Virus record (IMG/VR): IMGVR_UViG_3300033141_003239
Location: 1 to 41,950 of that record
DNA: 41,950 nucleotides
Source: a virus
Strand: one strand, 5' to 3'
Shown: one piece after another, positions 7,707-13,941 of the stretch
How positions within the stretch are numbered: the first letter of the stretch is position 1
Layout: each line of letters starts with the position of its first letter
The notes under the pieces: generated by a model
What the model was told of the DNA's origin: nothing
Database searches by the model: none
Seen by the model: the letters and a program-made list of their open reading frames with translations, nothing else
Program-made: the position numbers and the translations under genes

Positions 7707-7850
7707 GTGTCAAATCTTATAAATGGTTCTTATCTTCAATGTTGGCTAGCGATGACGCGTGATTACTGTGTCGCAAAAGCAACTAAAACAAACAAGCAAT
7801 GGTGGTGGAAGATTGCATTTTTTTTTGAAAGAATTTTTATGCTATTTTAA
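7707..7850 (+). CDS. Small Trp-rich hypothetical protein (47 residues)
   Basis: A GTG start follows a purine-rich GGAGGAGAAGGGG site. The product contains YLQCWLAMTRDYCVAKATKT then a KQWWWKIAFFFERIF patch that looks like an amphipathic or membrane-surface segment. A leader hairpin (TCTCT near 7677 with AGAGA near 7688) and CCCC/GGGG pairing could cover the ribosome site. It has its own extended -10 promoter upstream. The family is not recognised. Confidence 0.5.
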   Translation: MSNLINGSYLQCWLAMTRDYCVAKATKTNKQWWWKIAFFFERIFMLF

Positions 7851-7879
7851 AAATGTTGATATATCAATCCTTTTTCCTC

Positions 7880-7908
7880 TTGACAAACCTTTCAAAATCC
7901 TTTAGAGT
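7880..7908 (+). promoter_or_regulatory. Sigma70-type promoter for the early-type region
   Basis: TTGACA (7880-7885), 17-nt spacer, TAGAGT (7903-7908). A perfect -35 and correct spacing in an intergenic gap. Transcription from about 7915 would run through the small HTH gene and the following chain of tiny genes. Confidence 0.7.
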
Positions 7909-7924
7909 AGGGGTTAGAGGTTAA

Positions 7925-7949
7925 GTCGCAAAAGATACAGTAAAGCGAC
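7925..7949 (+). other. Leader hairpin
   Basis: GTCGC (7925-7929) pairs with GCGAC (7945-7949) around a 15-nt loop, just after the predicted start of the 7880 promoter transcript. A second GTCGCAAAAG occurs near 7769. It may be an operator or a 5' stabilising hairpin. Confidence 0.35.
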
Positions 7950-7963
7950 CCGTCTCAAACAAT

Positions 7964-8137
7964 ATGAAAATAGACTGGAATCCTTCAGAAGAAACCAAAA
8001 GCCTAGCGGCTTATGTGAATTCCCTTCATAAAACTTTATCCTATAAGCAAATCGCCAAAAAAATAGGAAAACATTGGACTTATGTAGTTGCTCTCAATAA
8101 ATGGCACAAGGAGCATAATGAGAATTCACACAACTAA
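7964..8137 (+). CDS. Small HTH-like DNA-binding protein
   Basis: This 57-residue protein starts at ATG 7964. The central part (TLSYKQIAKKIGKHWTYVVALNKWHKEH) reads like a helix-turn-helix with a recognition helix. It is the first gene after the 7880 promoter and overlaps the next gene by 20 nt. It could be a local regulator. The ribosome site is weak. Confidence 0.55.
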   Translation: MKIDWNPSEETKSLAAYVNSLHKTLSYKQIAKKIGKHWTYVVALNKWHKEHNENSHN

Positions 8138-8609
8138 AAACTATCTTGTTTTACATCTAAATAAAAGACTTCTTCTTTTCATCGCCGTTTATTTGCTGGC
8201 GTTAGGCATTCTTGTTAAATTGAATCAATTAAAGGTTAAGGCTGAAGCTCCAATTTTATCCCCAGTTCCTGAAGGTTCTCTTACTTCTCCTTCACCTACT
8301 CCAGAACCAGACCTTAGCGTAGAAGCGGTCTTAGAACGAGCTGCTACCTATTATGGTTTGGATGTAGCTTTATTTAAAAGGATTGCCTTTTGTGAAAGCT
8401 CTTACAGAAAAGATGCAGAAAATGGGAATTGTGTAGGAATCTTTCAATTTAAACCCTACACTTGGCGGGAAACAAGGGAAAGAATGGGAGAAGATCCAAG
8501 AGAAGTTTTAAGATACGACCACATTTCCAACATCTGGACGGCTGCTTGGAAAATGAAAAATGATGGTTTTGGAGCTTGGGAGGCTTCCAAAGCCTGCTGG
8601 GCAAAATAA
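8118..8609 (+). CDS. Lytic transglycosylase-like protein with signal anchor
   Basis: The start at 8118 is chosen because AAGGAG lies at 8107-8112. The 163-residue product has an N-terminal signal anchor (LLLFIAVYLLALGILV, residues 18-33), a Pro/Ser-rich linker (about 46-64) and a lysozyme-fold SLT-type domain. The probable catalytic Glu is E93 (AFCESSY), followed by GIFQFKPYTW, the counterpart of the usual GLMQ. Such enzymes cleave glycan strands of peptidoglycan. It is far from the M23 endolysin, so it may help genome entry, release, or modify the envelope early. Activity is inferred. Confidence 0.78.
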   Translation: MRIHTTKNYLVLHLNKRLLLFIAVYLLALGILVKLNQLKVKAEAPILSPVPEGSLTSPSPTPEPDLSVEAVLERAATYYGLDVALFKRIAFCESSYRKDAENGNCVGIFQFKPYTWRETRERMGEDPREVLRYDHISNIWTAAWKMKNDGFGAWEASKACWAK

Positions 8610-8634
8610 AAAACCCCCAAAGGAGGTTTCTTAT

Positions 8635-8868
8635 ATGAGCGATCACAATATAGCACCTTCAAATGACGATTGTCAAGACATTCCCGACTGGATGGAGCAT
8701 CAACCTTGGGAAGACTATACCCAAGAAGATTGGGAGGAATATCAAAGGAGAAAAAAAGAAGAAGAGAAAAAAAGAAAAGAGAGGGCAAGGAAGAATCTGG
8801 AAACGATGGCAAGGCTAAACATGTTACAGGATTTAATCATTGCTACAAGGAGGAAACATGGCAAGTGA
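8635..8868 (+). CDS. Hypothetical charged helical protein
   Basis: AAAGGAGGT (8618-8626) points to the ATG at 8635, giving 77 residues. The front is acidic and Trp-containing (DIPDWMEHQPWEDYTQEDWEEYQ) and the rest is a K/R/E-rich helix ending ATRRKHGK. It overlaps the following gene slightly. Function unknown. Confidence 0.72.
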   Translation: MSDHNIAPSNDDCQDIPDWMEHQPWEDYTQEDWEEYQRRKKEEEKKRKERARKNLETMARLNMLQDLIIATRRKHGK

Positions 8869-9214
8869 GAAAGCAGAGTTAGAAGTTTTCCTCTCAACGG
8901 ATGGAAAACATACGATTCATATCAAGTGTCCTGCTGAGATGGGAGACAAAGACAGAAAGGAAGCGGTAGCTGGTGCCATTAATATGTATCGTTTTATCGC
9001 TAAGGAGTTGGGAACGAAACCAGAACTTTGGGGAGACGCAATGAATGGAAAAAAGAAAAAGCAGGAAGTGCAAGAACCCCCACGAGTAGAAACAAGATAT
9101 TGCTCAATTCATAAAGCGGTAATGCACAAAGCTATCAGTAAGAAAACGGGTAAGCCTTATTTCTTTCACAAAAACGAACAAGGACAGATTTGCTTTGGAG
9201 GTGGCTATCAATGA
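8858..9214 (+). CDS. Hypothetical protein with C-terminal zinc-ribbon-like motif
   Basis: The start at 8858 follows AAGGAGGA. The 118-residue protein has an alpha/beta front (AELEVFLSTDGKHTIHIKCP), a charged linker, and a tail with YCSIHKAVMHK ... FFHKNEQGQICFGG, a Cys/His pattern that could hold one metal ion. Similar tails occur in uncharacterised phage proteins. It may bind nucleic acid. It is coupled by ATGA to the next gene. Confidence 0.72.
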   Translation: MASEKAELEVFLSTDGKHTIHIKCPAEMGDKDRKEAVAGAINMYRFIAKELGTKPELWGDAMNGKKKKQEVQEPPRVETRYCSIHKAVMHKAISKKTGKPYFFHKNEQGQICFGGGYQ

Positions 9215-9351
9215 AGATGGGGAAAATTTTAAAACTTGCCAAAGCAGAGAGTTATCGAAAGAACCGAGACTTTTACCATAAGAGAGATAAGGAGTTTGCT
9301 AAAAAACTTTTAAAAGAGTTAGAAAAAAAGAGCAATTTAACAAGCAAATAG
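9211..9351 (+). CDS. Tiny basic hypothetical protein (46 residues)
   Basis: ATGA overlap with the upstream gene. The product is Lys/Arg/Tyr-rich and helical (KILKLAKAESYRKNRDFYHK), possibly a nucleic-acid-binding peptide. A structured element follows immediately. Confidence 0.55.
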   Translation: MKMGKILKLAKAESYRKNRDFYHKRDKEFAKKLLKELEKKSNLTSK

Positions 9352-9352
9352 T

Positions 9353-9441
9353 AAAGAGGTTTTTTCCTCTTTACCCCCCCAGCTCGGTCTTCATTACGAT
9401 TTGGGCAGGTATCATAACTCGTTTTCTCTGGGCTGGGGGGG
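9353..9441 (+). other. Double stem-loop element with C7/G7 arms
   Basis: First hairpin AAAGAGG (9353-9359) / CCTCTTT (9366-9372) with a T6 loop. Directly after, CCCCCCCAGC (9374-9383) pairs perfectly with GCTGGGGGGG (9432-9441) around a 48-nt loop. Only the next ribosome site (9443-9449) separates it from a small gene. A 10-bp GC stem is striking in AT-rich DNA. It could end transcription, protect RNA or control the small gene. Confidence 0.55.
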
Positions 9442-9453
9442 CAAGGAGGAAAA

Positions 9454-9540
9454 GTGAAAATAATTCTACAACAAATACTTGGATTTATAGGACTGATAGC
9501 TTTGTTTTGGTTCGCAATTGAGCAAAGTTTCAAAAAATAG
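9454..9540 (+). CDS. Tiny membrane peptide (28 residues)
   Basis: A GTG start follows AAGGAGG (9443-9449). The product is one hydrophobic helix (ILQQILGFIGLIALFWFAI) with a short polar tail. The strong ribosome site directly after a GC stem supports it as real. Function unknown; phage peptides of this type can act on the host membrane or holin. Confidence 0.5.
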   Translation: MKIILQQILGFIGLIALFWFAIEQSFKK

Positions 9541-9547
9541 ATAATAT
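9518..9547 (+). promoter_or_regulatory. Possible promoter before the terminator at 9578
   Basis: TTGAGC (9518-9523), 18-nt spacer, TAATAT (9542-9547). Moderate match only. Its interest is that an intrinsic terminator lies about 30-60 nt downstream, as at 15166 and 19855. Confidence 0.35.
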
Positions 9548-9577
9548 GAACTGTCTACTGCCTAAAATTAAATTAAA

Positions 9578-9616
9578 CCCTACAAGCCTTTTAAAGGTGA
9601 GTGGGGATTTTTGTTT
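9578..9616 (+). terminator. Intrinsic terminator abutting the next start codon
   Basis: CCCTAC (9578-9583) pairs with GTGGGG (9601-9606), with an inner CCTT/AAGG hairpin, followed by ATTTTTGTTT. The ATG of the next gene comes directly after at 9617, so the only ribosome-site-like bases (GTGGGG) are in the stem. Translation of that gene may depend on the state of this hairpin. Confidence 0.55.
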
Positions 9617-9997
9617 ATGAGAAAAAAACAAGAAAGTGAATTTGGAAAAGGATTTATTTACAACCTAATTCTTTTTGCTAAACATTGGGGGAGAATTGAA
9701 AACGACTTAGAAGCATATAAATCTATTGGAGATAAGCAGGGTGCTTATGGAATATGGTTTTATGGAGCTGCTGACCATTTTTTTGAATTTGAAATTCCAA
9801 AACAATTTAAAAAAAAGAAAATTGGAAAATTAGCTAAATGGCTTAGAAATAAATGTTTAGATTTTCGATTACCACTAACCAGAGAAAAAAAGCCAACTGA
9901 AAAAGACTTTGAGGAAATATTTGAAAAACTAGAAGAGTTAGCAAGATTGATAGATAAAGAATTAGGAATAAAAACTATTAAAGCTACTTGGAGATAA
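9617..9997 (+). CDS. Hypothetical 126-residue protein
   Basis: The ATG at 9617 directly follows the terminator-like hairpin and lacks a free ribosome site. The protein has an aromatic front (FIYNLILFAKHW), a WFYGAADHFFEFEIPKQF core and an acidic C-terminal helix (KDFEEIFEKLEELARLIDKELGI). It looks a compact alpha-helical domain; I do not recognise a family. It overlaps the next gene by one base (TAATG). Confidence 0.68.
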   Translation: MRKKQESEFGKGFIYNLILFAKHWGRIENDLEAYKSIGDKQGAYGIWFYGAADHFFEFEIPKQFKKKKIGKLAKWLRNKCLDFRLPLTREKKPTEKDFEEIFEKLEELARLIDKELGIKTIKATWR

Positions 9998-10305
9998 TGC
10001 GCAAATTTAAGGATGTAAAAGAAAGAACCATTGCGGTTTTAGCAGAGTTTCCTGATAGTAGGAGCTTTGATTGGGAGTTGGTCTTAAGATATGCAAACTT
10101 ATGCGGAGCAGGGATACCAGAAAAATATATTAACTTTTGCAAATGGCATGTAGCCACACCAGAGAGTATTTGCCGAGCAAGAAGAGAAATCCAACGACAC
10201 GGAGTAGCTTATAAAGGGAAATATGAGTTCTTTAAAGCGACACCAGAAAGAGAAAATCAGAGAAAATTATTTAAGATGGCGTATAGAGAAAACTTTAGAA
10301 AATAG
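9997..10305 (+). CDS. Possible winged-helix/HTH protein
   Basis: The start at 9997 overlaps the previous stop and follows GGAG. The 102-residue protein has WHVATPESICRARREIQRHG, which looks like a recognition helix pattern (TPESI-x-RARREIQ) seen in small phage DNA-binding proteins. The front (SFDWELVLRYANLCGAGIPEKYINFC) is helical. It is the last gene before the structured RNA and might control it; that is speculation. Confidence 0.65.
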   Translation: MRKFKDVKERTIAVLAEFPDSRSFDWELVLRYANLCGAGIPEKYINFCKWHVATPESICRARREIQRHGVAYKGKYEFFKATPERENQRKLFKMAYRENFRK

Positions 10306-10582
10306 CTTTGTGCGCTCTGTGCTGGCTACTCACAAAGCGGCCGCCTGAGAGCGAGAGAACATAACTGTAGAGTCCGCTCTTTAATACAGACTCTTGGCCA
10401 AAGGCTGATGCGCTCCCGACAGCAATCGGGAGTGGTTGAGGCAGAGGGTGAAAAAAGAGTGCGAGGACAAGGGTTTCACACTATGCCCGCCTCCCTTTTT
10501 TCCGAGTTAGCTTCGGTTTTGGGATAGATAGTAGGTCAACTAAGTGTCCGGAGAGAAAACCGTTTTTATTAAGACACAGTTG
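10305..10582 (+). ncRNA. Large structured noncoding RNA candidate
   Basis: This ~280-nt stretch has no reading frame, is clearly GC-richer than its surroundings and holds many perfect stems: GCTTTGTG/CACAAAGC (10305-10312/10331-10338); CTCCCGA/TCGGGAG (10413-10419/10426-10432); GAGGC/GCCTC (10438-10442/10489-10493) enclosing GTGAAA/TTTCAC (10448-10453/10474-10479) and followed by T6; CCGA/TCGG (10502-10505/10513-10516); CAACT-aa-GTGTC/GACAC-AGTTG (10537-10548/10573-10582) enclosing CGG/CCG. Alternative AGAGCG/CGCTCT and AGAGTC/GACTCT pairings exist near 10348-10394. No RNase P, tmRNA, SRP or group I core was recognised. A DUF559 endonuclease gene follows, as in mobile RNA-plus-endonuclease elements. 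Confidence 0.6.
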
Positions 10583-10627
10583 TAAAACAAGAGAACAACA
10601 GGCATTCTTGTGGTTTGAGGCAGGAAT

Positions 10628-11173
10628 ATGAAAACAGCAATAGAGCTAAAAAAGTATCAACGAAGAATGTTGGCTAATCCAACGCCGGCCGAAAGAATAA
10701 TTGCAGAAAAATTACAAACGGCGGGATTTGATTTTAAGCAACAGATGATTTTAGGTTTTTATATTTTAGATTTTGTAATTCCTAAAAAAATGTTAGTAAT
10801 AGAGGTTGATGGAAAGAACCACGAGGAGAGGAAGCAGATAGAATATGATGTTAAAAAAGACAACTTTATTAAAGAATGTGGCTTTTCTATATTGAGAATA
10901 AGGAATGAATATGCAGAGGGATTTGATATTGAGGTGATAAAGAATATGAAAAATCGGACAACAAAAGAATTTAGAAGTAGTTTAGGAAAAGCAAATGCCT
11001 TAAGAAGTAAGGCAATCCAGAAAACAAAGAAGCGATTATCACCAGAAGGGGACGACTTTCAGAAACTTAAAAAATTATTAGAGAAAGATATTCCCAACAC
11101 AATTATTCAGTTAATAGAACAATATGTAGAAGTATGTGAAGCGTTAACGGGAAAAAAATTTATTAAAAAATAA
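10628..11173 (+). CDS. DUF559 / Vsr-like endonuclease
   Basis: This 181-residue protein has an N-terminal KKYQRRMLANPTPAERIIAEKLQ helix followed by a restriction-endonuclease fold: FYILDFVIPKKMLVIEVDGKNHEE with D48, E59 and D61, then YDVKKDNFIKECGFSILRIRN. This matches DUF559, related to very-short-patch repair and homing endonucleases (EDxHD type). Residues 115-181 are a helical extension not typical of the minimal domain. It sits between a structured RNA and a chain of tiny genes and may be a free-standing homing endonuclease. The target is unknown. Confidence 0.8.
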   Translation: MKTAIELKKYQRRMLANPTPAERIIAEKLQTAGFDFKQQMILGFYILDFVIPKKMLVIEVDGKNHEERKQIEYDVKKDNFIKECGFSILRIRNEYAEGFDIEVIKNMKNRTTKEFRSSLGKANALRSKAIQKTKKRLSPEGDDFQKLKKLLEKDIPNTIIQLIEQYVEVCEALTGKKFIKK

Positions 11174-11180
11174 ACTTGAA

Positions 11181-11333
11181 ATGACCAAGCAACAAAAACT
11201 ATCAACTCTTAACAGAAAACTTGAAAAATTACGGTGGTTGTGGAAAAACGAGGCGGCGAGAGACCGAGGAATTTTGAGAAGACAAGCCAGGGCTTTAGAA
11301 ATAGCGATTGAAAAGTTGGAAAGGAAAAAATAA
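11181..11333 (+). CDS. Small coiled-coil protein (50 residues)
   Basis: ATG 11181 to TAA 11331-11333. The sequence is one long basic amphipathic helix (LNRKLEKLRWLWKNEAARDRGILRRQARALE). The stop overlaps the next start (TAATG). No family recognised. Confidence 0.55.
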   Translation: MTKQQKLSTLNRKLEKLRWLWKNEAARDRGILRRQARALEIAIEKLERKK

Positions 11334-11512
11334 TGGTAGCCATCTCTGAAATCCTTTGTTCTGTTTCAAAAGAACCTGGGAAAAGTTGTAATAAAACGGC
11401 AACAAGAATGATTTTTATAGGAAATGAAGGCTATGGAATTTGTGATGATTGTTTTAAATGGTTTAAAAAAACAAGACAACTGATTTTGAAAAAAGGAGAG
11501 GAGGAAAAATGA
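11333..11512 (+). CDS. Small zinc-finger-like protein (59 residues)
   Basis: The start overlaps the previous stop (TAATG) and the stop overlaps the next start (ATGA). Cysteines at SEILCSVS, KSCNKT and YGICDDCFKWF give a four-Cys pattern that could bind zinc. Probably a small nucleic-acid- or protein-binding factor; not recognised. Confidence 0.6.
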   Translation: MVAISEILCSVSKEPGKSCNKTATRMIFIGNEGYGICDDCFKWFKKTRQLILKKGEEEK

Positions 11513-11718
11513 GTTACCCGCTTACCAAAAGACAATCAGAGGTTTATGAATATATTCGGGAATGTTTAGTGGATAAAAGATATAGTCCGACACTCCAAGA
11601 AATTACCAAGAAATTTGGATTTACAAACCATTCATCCGCACAGTATTTTGTGAATACCTTAAGACGGAAAAGGTGGTTATCACGGGAAAAATATGGTCAG
11701 ATTAGATTAGGGGGATAG
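11509..11718 (+). CDS. Stand-alone LexA-type winged-helix protein
   Basis: The 69-residue protein is nearly only the LexA N-terminal DNA-binding domain: LTKRQSEVYEYIRECLVDKRYSPTLQEITKKFGF followed by a recognition helix and a wing (RRKRWLSREKYGQIRL). The LexA self-cleaving peptidase domain is absent. It follows GGAGAGGAGG. It could occupy operators without responding to RecA, acting as a constitutive repressor of phage or host SOS genes; that is inference. Confidence 0.78.
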   Translation: MSYPLTKRQSEVYEYIRECLVDKRYSPTLQEITKKFGFTNHSSAQYFVNTLRRKRWLSREKYGQIRLGG

Positions 11719-11739
11719 AGGGGGGGAAAGAGGTGTGAG

Positions 11740-12018
11740 ATGAAAGGGAAAAAATTAAAACATAAAAGAGAATGGATAAGGTTTTTAGAGTGGATTAATT
11801 CTCTTTCACCCTGGAACTTTTGGAGATATCATAATGATAAAAGACGGGGGATAAAGCCCCTGATTGAAGAGAGATTAGTTGAATTAATTGAAAAAGAAAA
11901 GTATAAAGCGTGGAAGAAGGGCTTTATTGAAGGAATTAAAAGTCAAACACCGCACAGTCCTGAGTGTGTTTGTGATAAGTGTGTGTTGATAAGAAGAGAA
12001 GCTAACCAAAATGCCTAA
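11740..12018 (+). CDS. Hypothetical basic protein with C-terminal Cys cluster
   Basis: This 92-residue protein begins after an AGAGGTGTGAG site. It is Lys/Trp-rich (SLSPWNFWRYHNDKRRG), with a helical centre and a tail ECVCDKCVLIRRE that may be half of a metal site. Overlaps the next frame. No family recognised. Confidence 0.62.
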   Translation: MKGKKLKHKREWIRFLEWINSLSPWNFWRYHNDKRRGIKPLIEERLVELIEKEKYKAWKKGFIEGIKSQTPHSPECVCDKCVLIRREANQNA

Positions 12019-12028
12019 AAGGGGAAAA

Positions 12029-12223
12029 ATGAAGAAGGCTCACATTTACTTTCTTACAGCAAAAAAAGAGGATAGCACTTGGCTTTCAATTATAGAGATA
12101 AAAGTTCTTGCTACTAATCGCAAGTCTGCTTTAAAAAAAGCAAGAGAACTTCTTTCTAAGGATTATAGTATTAAAATAACACAGATTATTTCTCAAGAAA
12201 TTTATAAGAGGGGAGATTGCTAG
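12029..12223 (+). CDS. Small alpha/beta hypothetical protein
   Basis: The ATG at 12029 lies just after AAAAGGGG; an ATG at 12011 in frame would add six residues and overlap the upstream gene. The 64-residue product (MKKAHIYFLTAKKEDSTW then EIKVLATNRKSALKKARELL) has a beta-beta-alpha order like small phage proteins of unknown role. Confidence 0.6.
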   Translation: MKKAHIYFLTAKKEDSTWLSIIEIKVLATNRKSALKKARELLSKDYSIKITQIISQEIYKRGDC

Positions 12224-12225
12224 AA

Positions 12226-12438
12226 ATGAAAAAACAAACAGCTACTTTTGAGAAAAACATTTGTATCGGAGACGAAGTTTACATTGAGAGGGGTGCTCTA
12301 CCAGCCCTTACAGGTAAACTAGTTGAGCTTTATGTTCAGGGATGGTGGAAATGGGGAGTCATTTTGCTTGAAGATGGGACATATAAAGGCTTTGACAGCG
12401 ATGTTCATGTATTAAAAAGAGCAAAGAAAGGAAAGTAA
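12226..12438 (+). CDS. Small SH3/KOW-like hypothetical protein
   Basis: The 70-residue protein starts at ATG 12226 with GGGGAG upstream. CIGDEVYIERGALPALTGKL then VQGWWKWGVILLEDGTYKGF reads as a small beta barrel with a KOW-like turn. It may bind nucleic acid. The assignment rests on strand pattern only. Confidence 0.55.
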   Translation: MKKQTATFEKNICIGDEVYIERGALPALTGKLVELYVQGWWKWGVILLEDGTYKGFDSDVHVLKRAKKGK

Positions 12439-12439
12439 A

Positions 12440-12607
12440 ATGAAAATGAACCTAAAGAAGAAGATTGAGAAAATAATTACCTATTTAACACATATTTGTG
12501 ATGATGATGGTTGTTTGATATTACACAAGCGGTGTTCTGTATGTGGTAGGCAGAGAGAAAGATGGTTTACCTTTTGGTGGTATTTAGGGTTGGAGGATTT
12601 AACATGA
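12440..12607 (+). CDS. Small protein with CxxC motif (55 residues)
   Basis: The ATG follows AAAGGAAAG, and its TGA overlaps the next start (ATGA). It has a His/Cys cluster (LTHICDDDGCLILHKRCSVCGRQ), likely a zinc knuckle, then WFTFWWYLGLEDLT. Conserved spacing and coupling support a real gene. Confidence 0.55.
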   Translation: MKMNLKKKIEKIITYLTHICDDDGCLILHKRCSVCGRQRERWFTFWWYLGLEDLT

Positions 12608-12918
12608 ACATAAAGAAGATTGAGTTTATAACAGTTGAGGAAGCTTTGCAATGGTCAGATAAACACCAAAAATTAACAAGTAGGGGAGCAAGAATTGTCC
12701 ATATAAAACAATTGTTGAGTCAAGCCATCAAACAAGTAGTAGAGAGTGTGCCCGCAAAAGGATATAAAGTTATAAATTATAAAAAAGAAAAATATCTTGA
12801 ATTTATTGACTCCCCAAGTAGTGGAGAAACAATAAGAAGGTGGGGTTACAACCAACACGTTAAAGAAATCAACCAATGGAAGGAGAAAATATTAAAAGAA
12901 TTAAAGGAGGAAAAATGA
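12604..12918 (+). CDS. Hypothetical 104-residue protein
   Basis: GGAGG precedes the ATG at 12604. The protein is helical with IEFITVEEALQWSDKHQKLTSRGARIVHIKQLL and a C-terminal basic helix. It is coupled to the next gene through GGAGGAAAAATGA. Not recognised. Confidence 0.65.
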   Translation: MNIKKIEFITVEEALQWSDKHQKLTSRGARIVHIKQLLSQAIKQVVESVPAKGYKVINYKKEKYLEFIDSPSSGETIRRWGYNQHVKEINQWKEKILKELKEEK

Positions 12919-13166
12919 AAAAGAGAAAGATTGAGGAATTTAAAGGAAGGATATATCTCTTTTTACAGATAGTATTTTGGCAGATTTTAAGGAAATCAAT
13001 GATATTTGGCTATTGGTACGATAGATTTTTAACTGAGCTTTTGTACGATTTGCAACTCCATCGGGATATAGAACAAAAAGAGATAGAGGAAAAGTATTGC
13101 AATAAACTGTATAAATTTAATTTTCTAGGGAAGTATGACCAATTTAAAGAACTGGAGGAAAAATGA
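12915..13166 (+). CDS. Hypothetical 83-residue protein
   Basis: AAAGGAGG before the ATG at 12915 fixes the start. The middle is hydrophobic and aromatic (IYLFLQIVFWQILRKSMIFGYWYDRFLTELLYDL), perhaps membrane-associated, with a charged C-terminal helix. ATGA coupling to the next gene. No family recognised. Confidence 0.62.
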   Translation: MKKRKIEEFKGRIYLFLQIVFWQILRKSMIFGYWYDRFLTELLYDLQLHRDIEQKEIEEKYCNKLYKFNFLGKYDQFKELEEK

Positions 13167-13423
13167 AAAAGAAAACGGTTGAAGAGAGGATAGAGGAGAT
13201 TCTTTGTGGAATGCCAGATGATGTATATGGCAGTGGAAATAGGTATATCAAACCTGCCGTTCAAAAGACTAAGAAGAAAATACTAATTGCTTTTTCCAAC
13301 CTCCTTCAGGAGATTGTGGGGGAGGATATTCCAAATCCGTATGACCAACTTAAAATTGAGGGAATTAACCAAGCTAAACAAGAAATCCGAGAAAAAGCAA
13401 GAAAGTTAGGAATTAAAATTTGA
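13163..13423 (+). CDS. Hypothetical helical protein; its 3' end is duplicated downstream
   Basis: The 86-residue protein starts in an ATGA overlap after GGAGG. It is helical, with PDDVYGSGNRYIKPAVQKTKKKI and NQAKQEIREKARKLGIKI at the end. The last 17 codons plus the following ribosome site are repeated exactly at 14400-14460, where they form a remnant of a second copy. Function unknown. Confidence 0.65.
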   Translation: MKKKTVEERIEEILCGMPDDVYGSGNRYIKPAVQKTKKKILIAFSNLLQEIVGEDIPNPYDQLKIEGINQAKQEIREKARKLGIKI

Positions 13424-13433
13424 AAGGAGGTGA
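13373..13433 (+). repeat. 61-bp exact direct repeat, copy 1
   Basis: From GCTAAACAAGAAATCC to AAAGGAGGTGA, identical over 61 bp to 14400-14460. It covers a gene 3' end plus the next ribosome site. Indicates recent duplication or recombination in this small-gene region. Confidence 0.95.
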
Positions 13434-13438
13434 GAAAA

Positions 13439-13654
13439 GTGGAAACACAACGCCCACAAAAACCAAGTAGGACTGCTGCCATATTAAATGACATTGAGAG
13501 AGTAGTGACAGAAATTGAGGATAAACTTATTCCAATCTTGGCAGCCTCAGCAGCAGAGGAGACAGCACATCCTGAAGAGGTAACCCCTCTAAACAAAAAT
13601 TTGTTGGCAATTCTTATTAGGCTGAACAACCTGAAAGAGAGAATTTGTATTTAA
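13439..13654 (+). CDS. Hypothetical 71-residue protein
   Basis: The GTG at 13439 lies 8 nt after AAAGGAGG; a GTG at 13430 overlaps that site and is unlikely. The protein has RTAAILNDIERVVTEIEDKLIPILAAS, a short acidic turn, then a Leu-rich helix. Probably all-alpha. Not recognised. Confidence 0.62.
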   Translation: METQRPQKPSRTAAILNDIERVVTEIEDKLIPILAASAAEETAHPEEVTPLNKNLLAILIRLNNLKERICI

Positions 13655-13722
13655 TTCTCTCTAGCACTTAATTCCAGTAAGCCTGCAAGTCAAACCTTGC
13701 CCACTCCAGAGAGGAGAGAAAA
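13655..13722 (+). other. Leader with complementary arms around a ribosome site
   Basis: TTCTCTCT directly after the stop can pair with AGAGGAGAGAA near 13711, which holds the ribosome site of the next gene. An inner GCAAG/CTTGC hairpin lies between (13684-13699 area). TTCTCTCTA also follows the stop at 14363. Confidence 0.35.
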
Positions 13723-13941
13723 ATGAAAAAGTGTTGTAAAAAAGAAATCAAGAAAATTTTAGAGAAAGTAAGAGAAAAAGTAATAGAAGAATTAAGGCTT
13801 ACTATTACTGCCCAAACCCTTGATACACGACAGGATTTAAAGGAATTTTTAATGGAATATAAAGGAATTTTTAATGAATTATTAGACGACTTGTGGAGAC
13901 CATTTGCTAAAGAACTTAAAAAATTAAAGGAGGAAAAATGA
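13723..13941 (+). CDS. Hypothetical basic helical protein
   Basis: The 72-residue protein follows GAGAGGAGAG. Almost all of it is charged helix (KKCCKKEIKKILEKVREK ... ELLDDLWRPFAKELKKL). ATGA coupling to the next gene with GGAGG upstream. No function recognised. Confidence 0.6.
   Translation: MKKCCKKEIKKILEKVREKVIEELRLTITAQTLDTRQDLKEFLMEYKGIFNELLDDLWRPFAKELKKLKEEK

Noticed and set aside
8560-8634. Upstream extension of the 8635 gene
   Set aside because: The AAAGGAGGT at 8618 clearly serves ATG 8635; the extension overlaps the transglycosylase end without its own site.
10305-10582. Group I intron ahead of the DUF559 gene
   Set aside because: GAGTC/GACTC pairing is in hairpin order and the conserved core strings seen in the capsid intron are missing.
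13675-13715. tRNA-like segment (GCAAG TCAAAC CTTGC ... CCA)
   Set aside because: The loop has six bases, no D or anticodon arms fit, and the acceptor arm has no partner.
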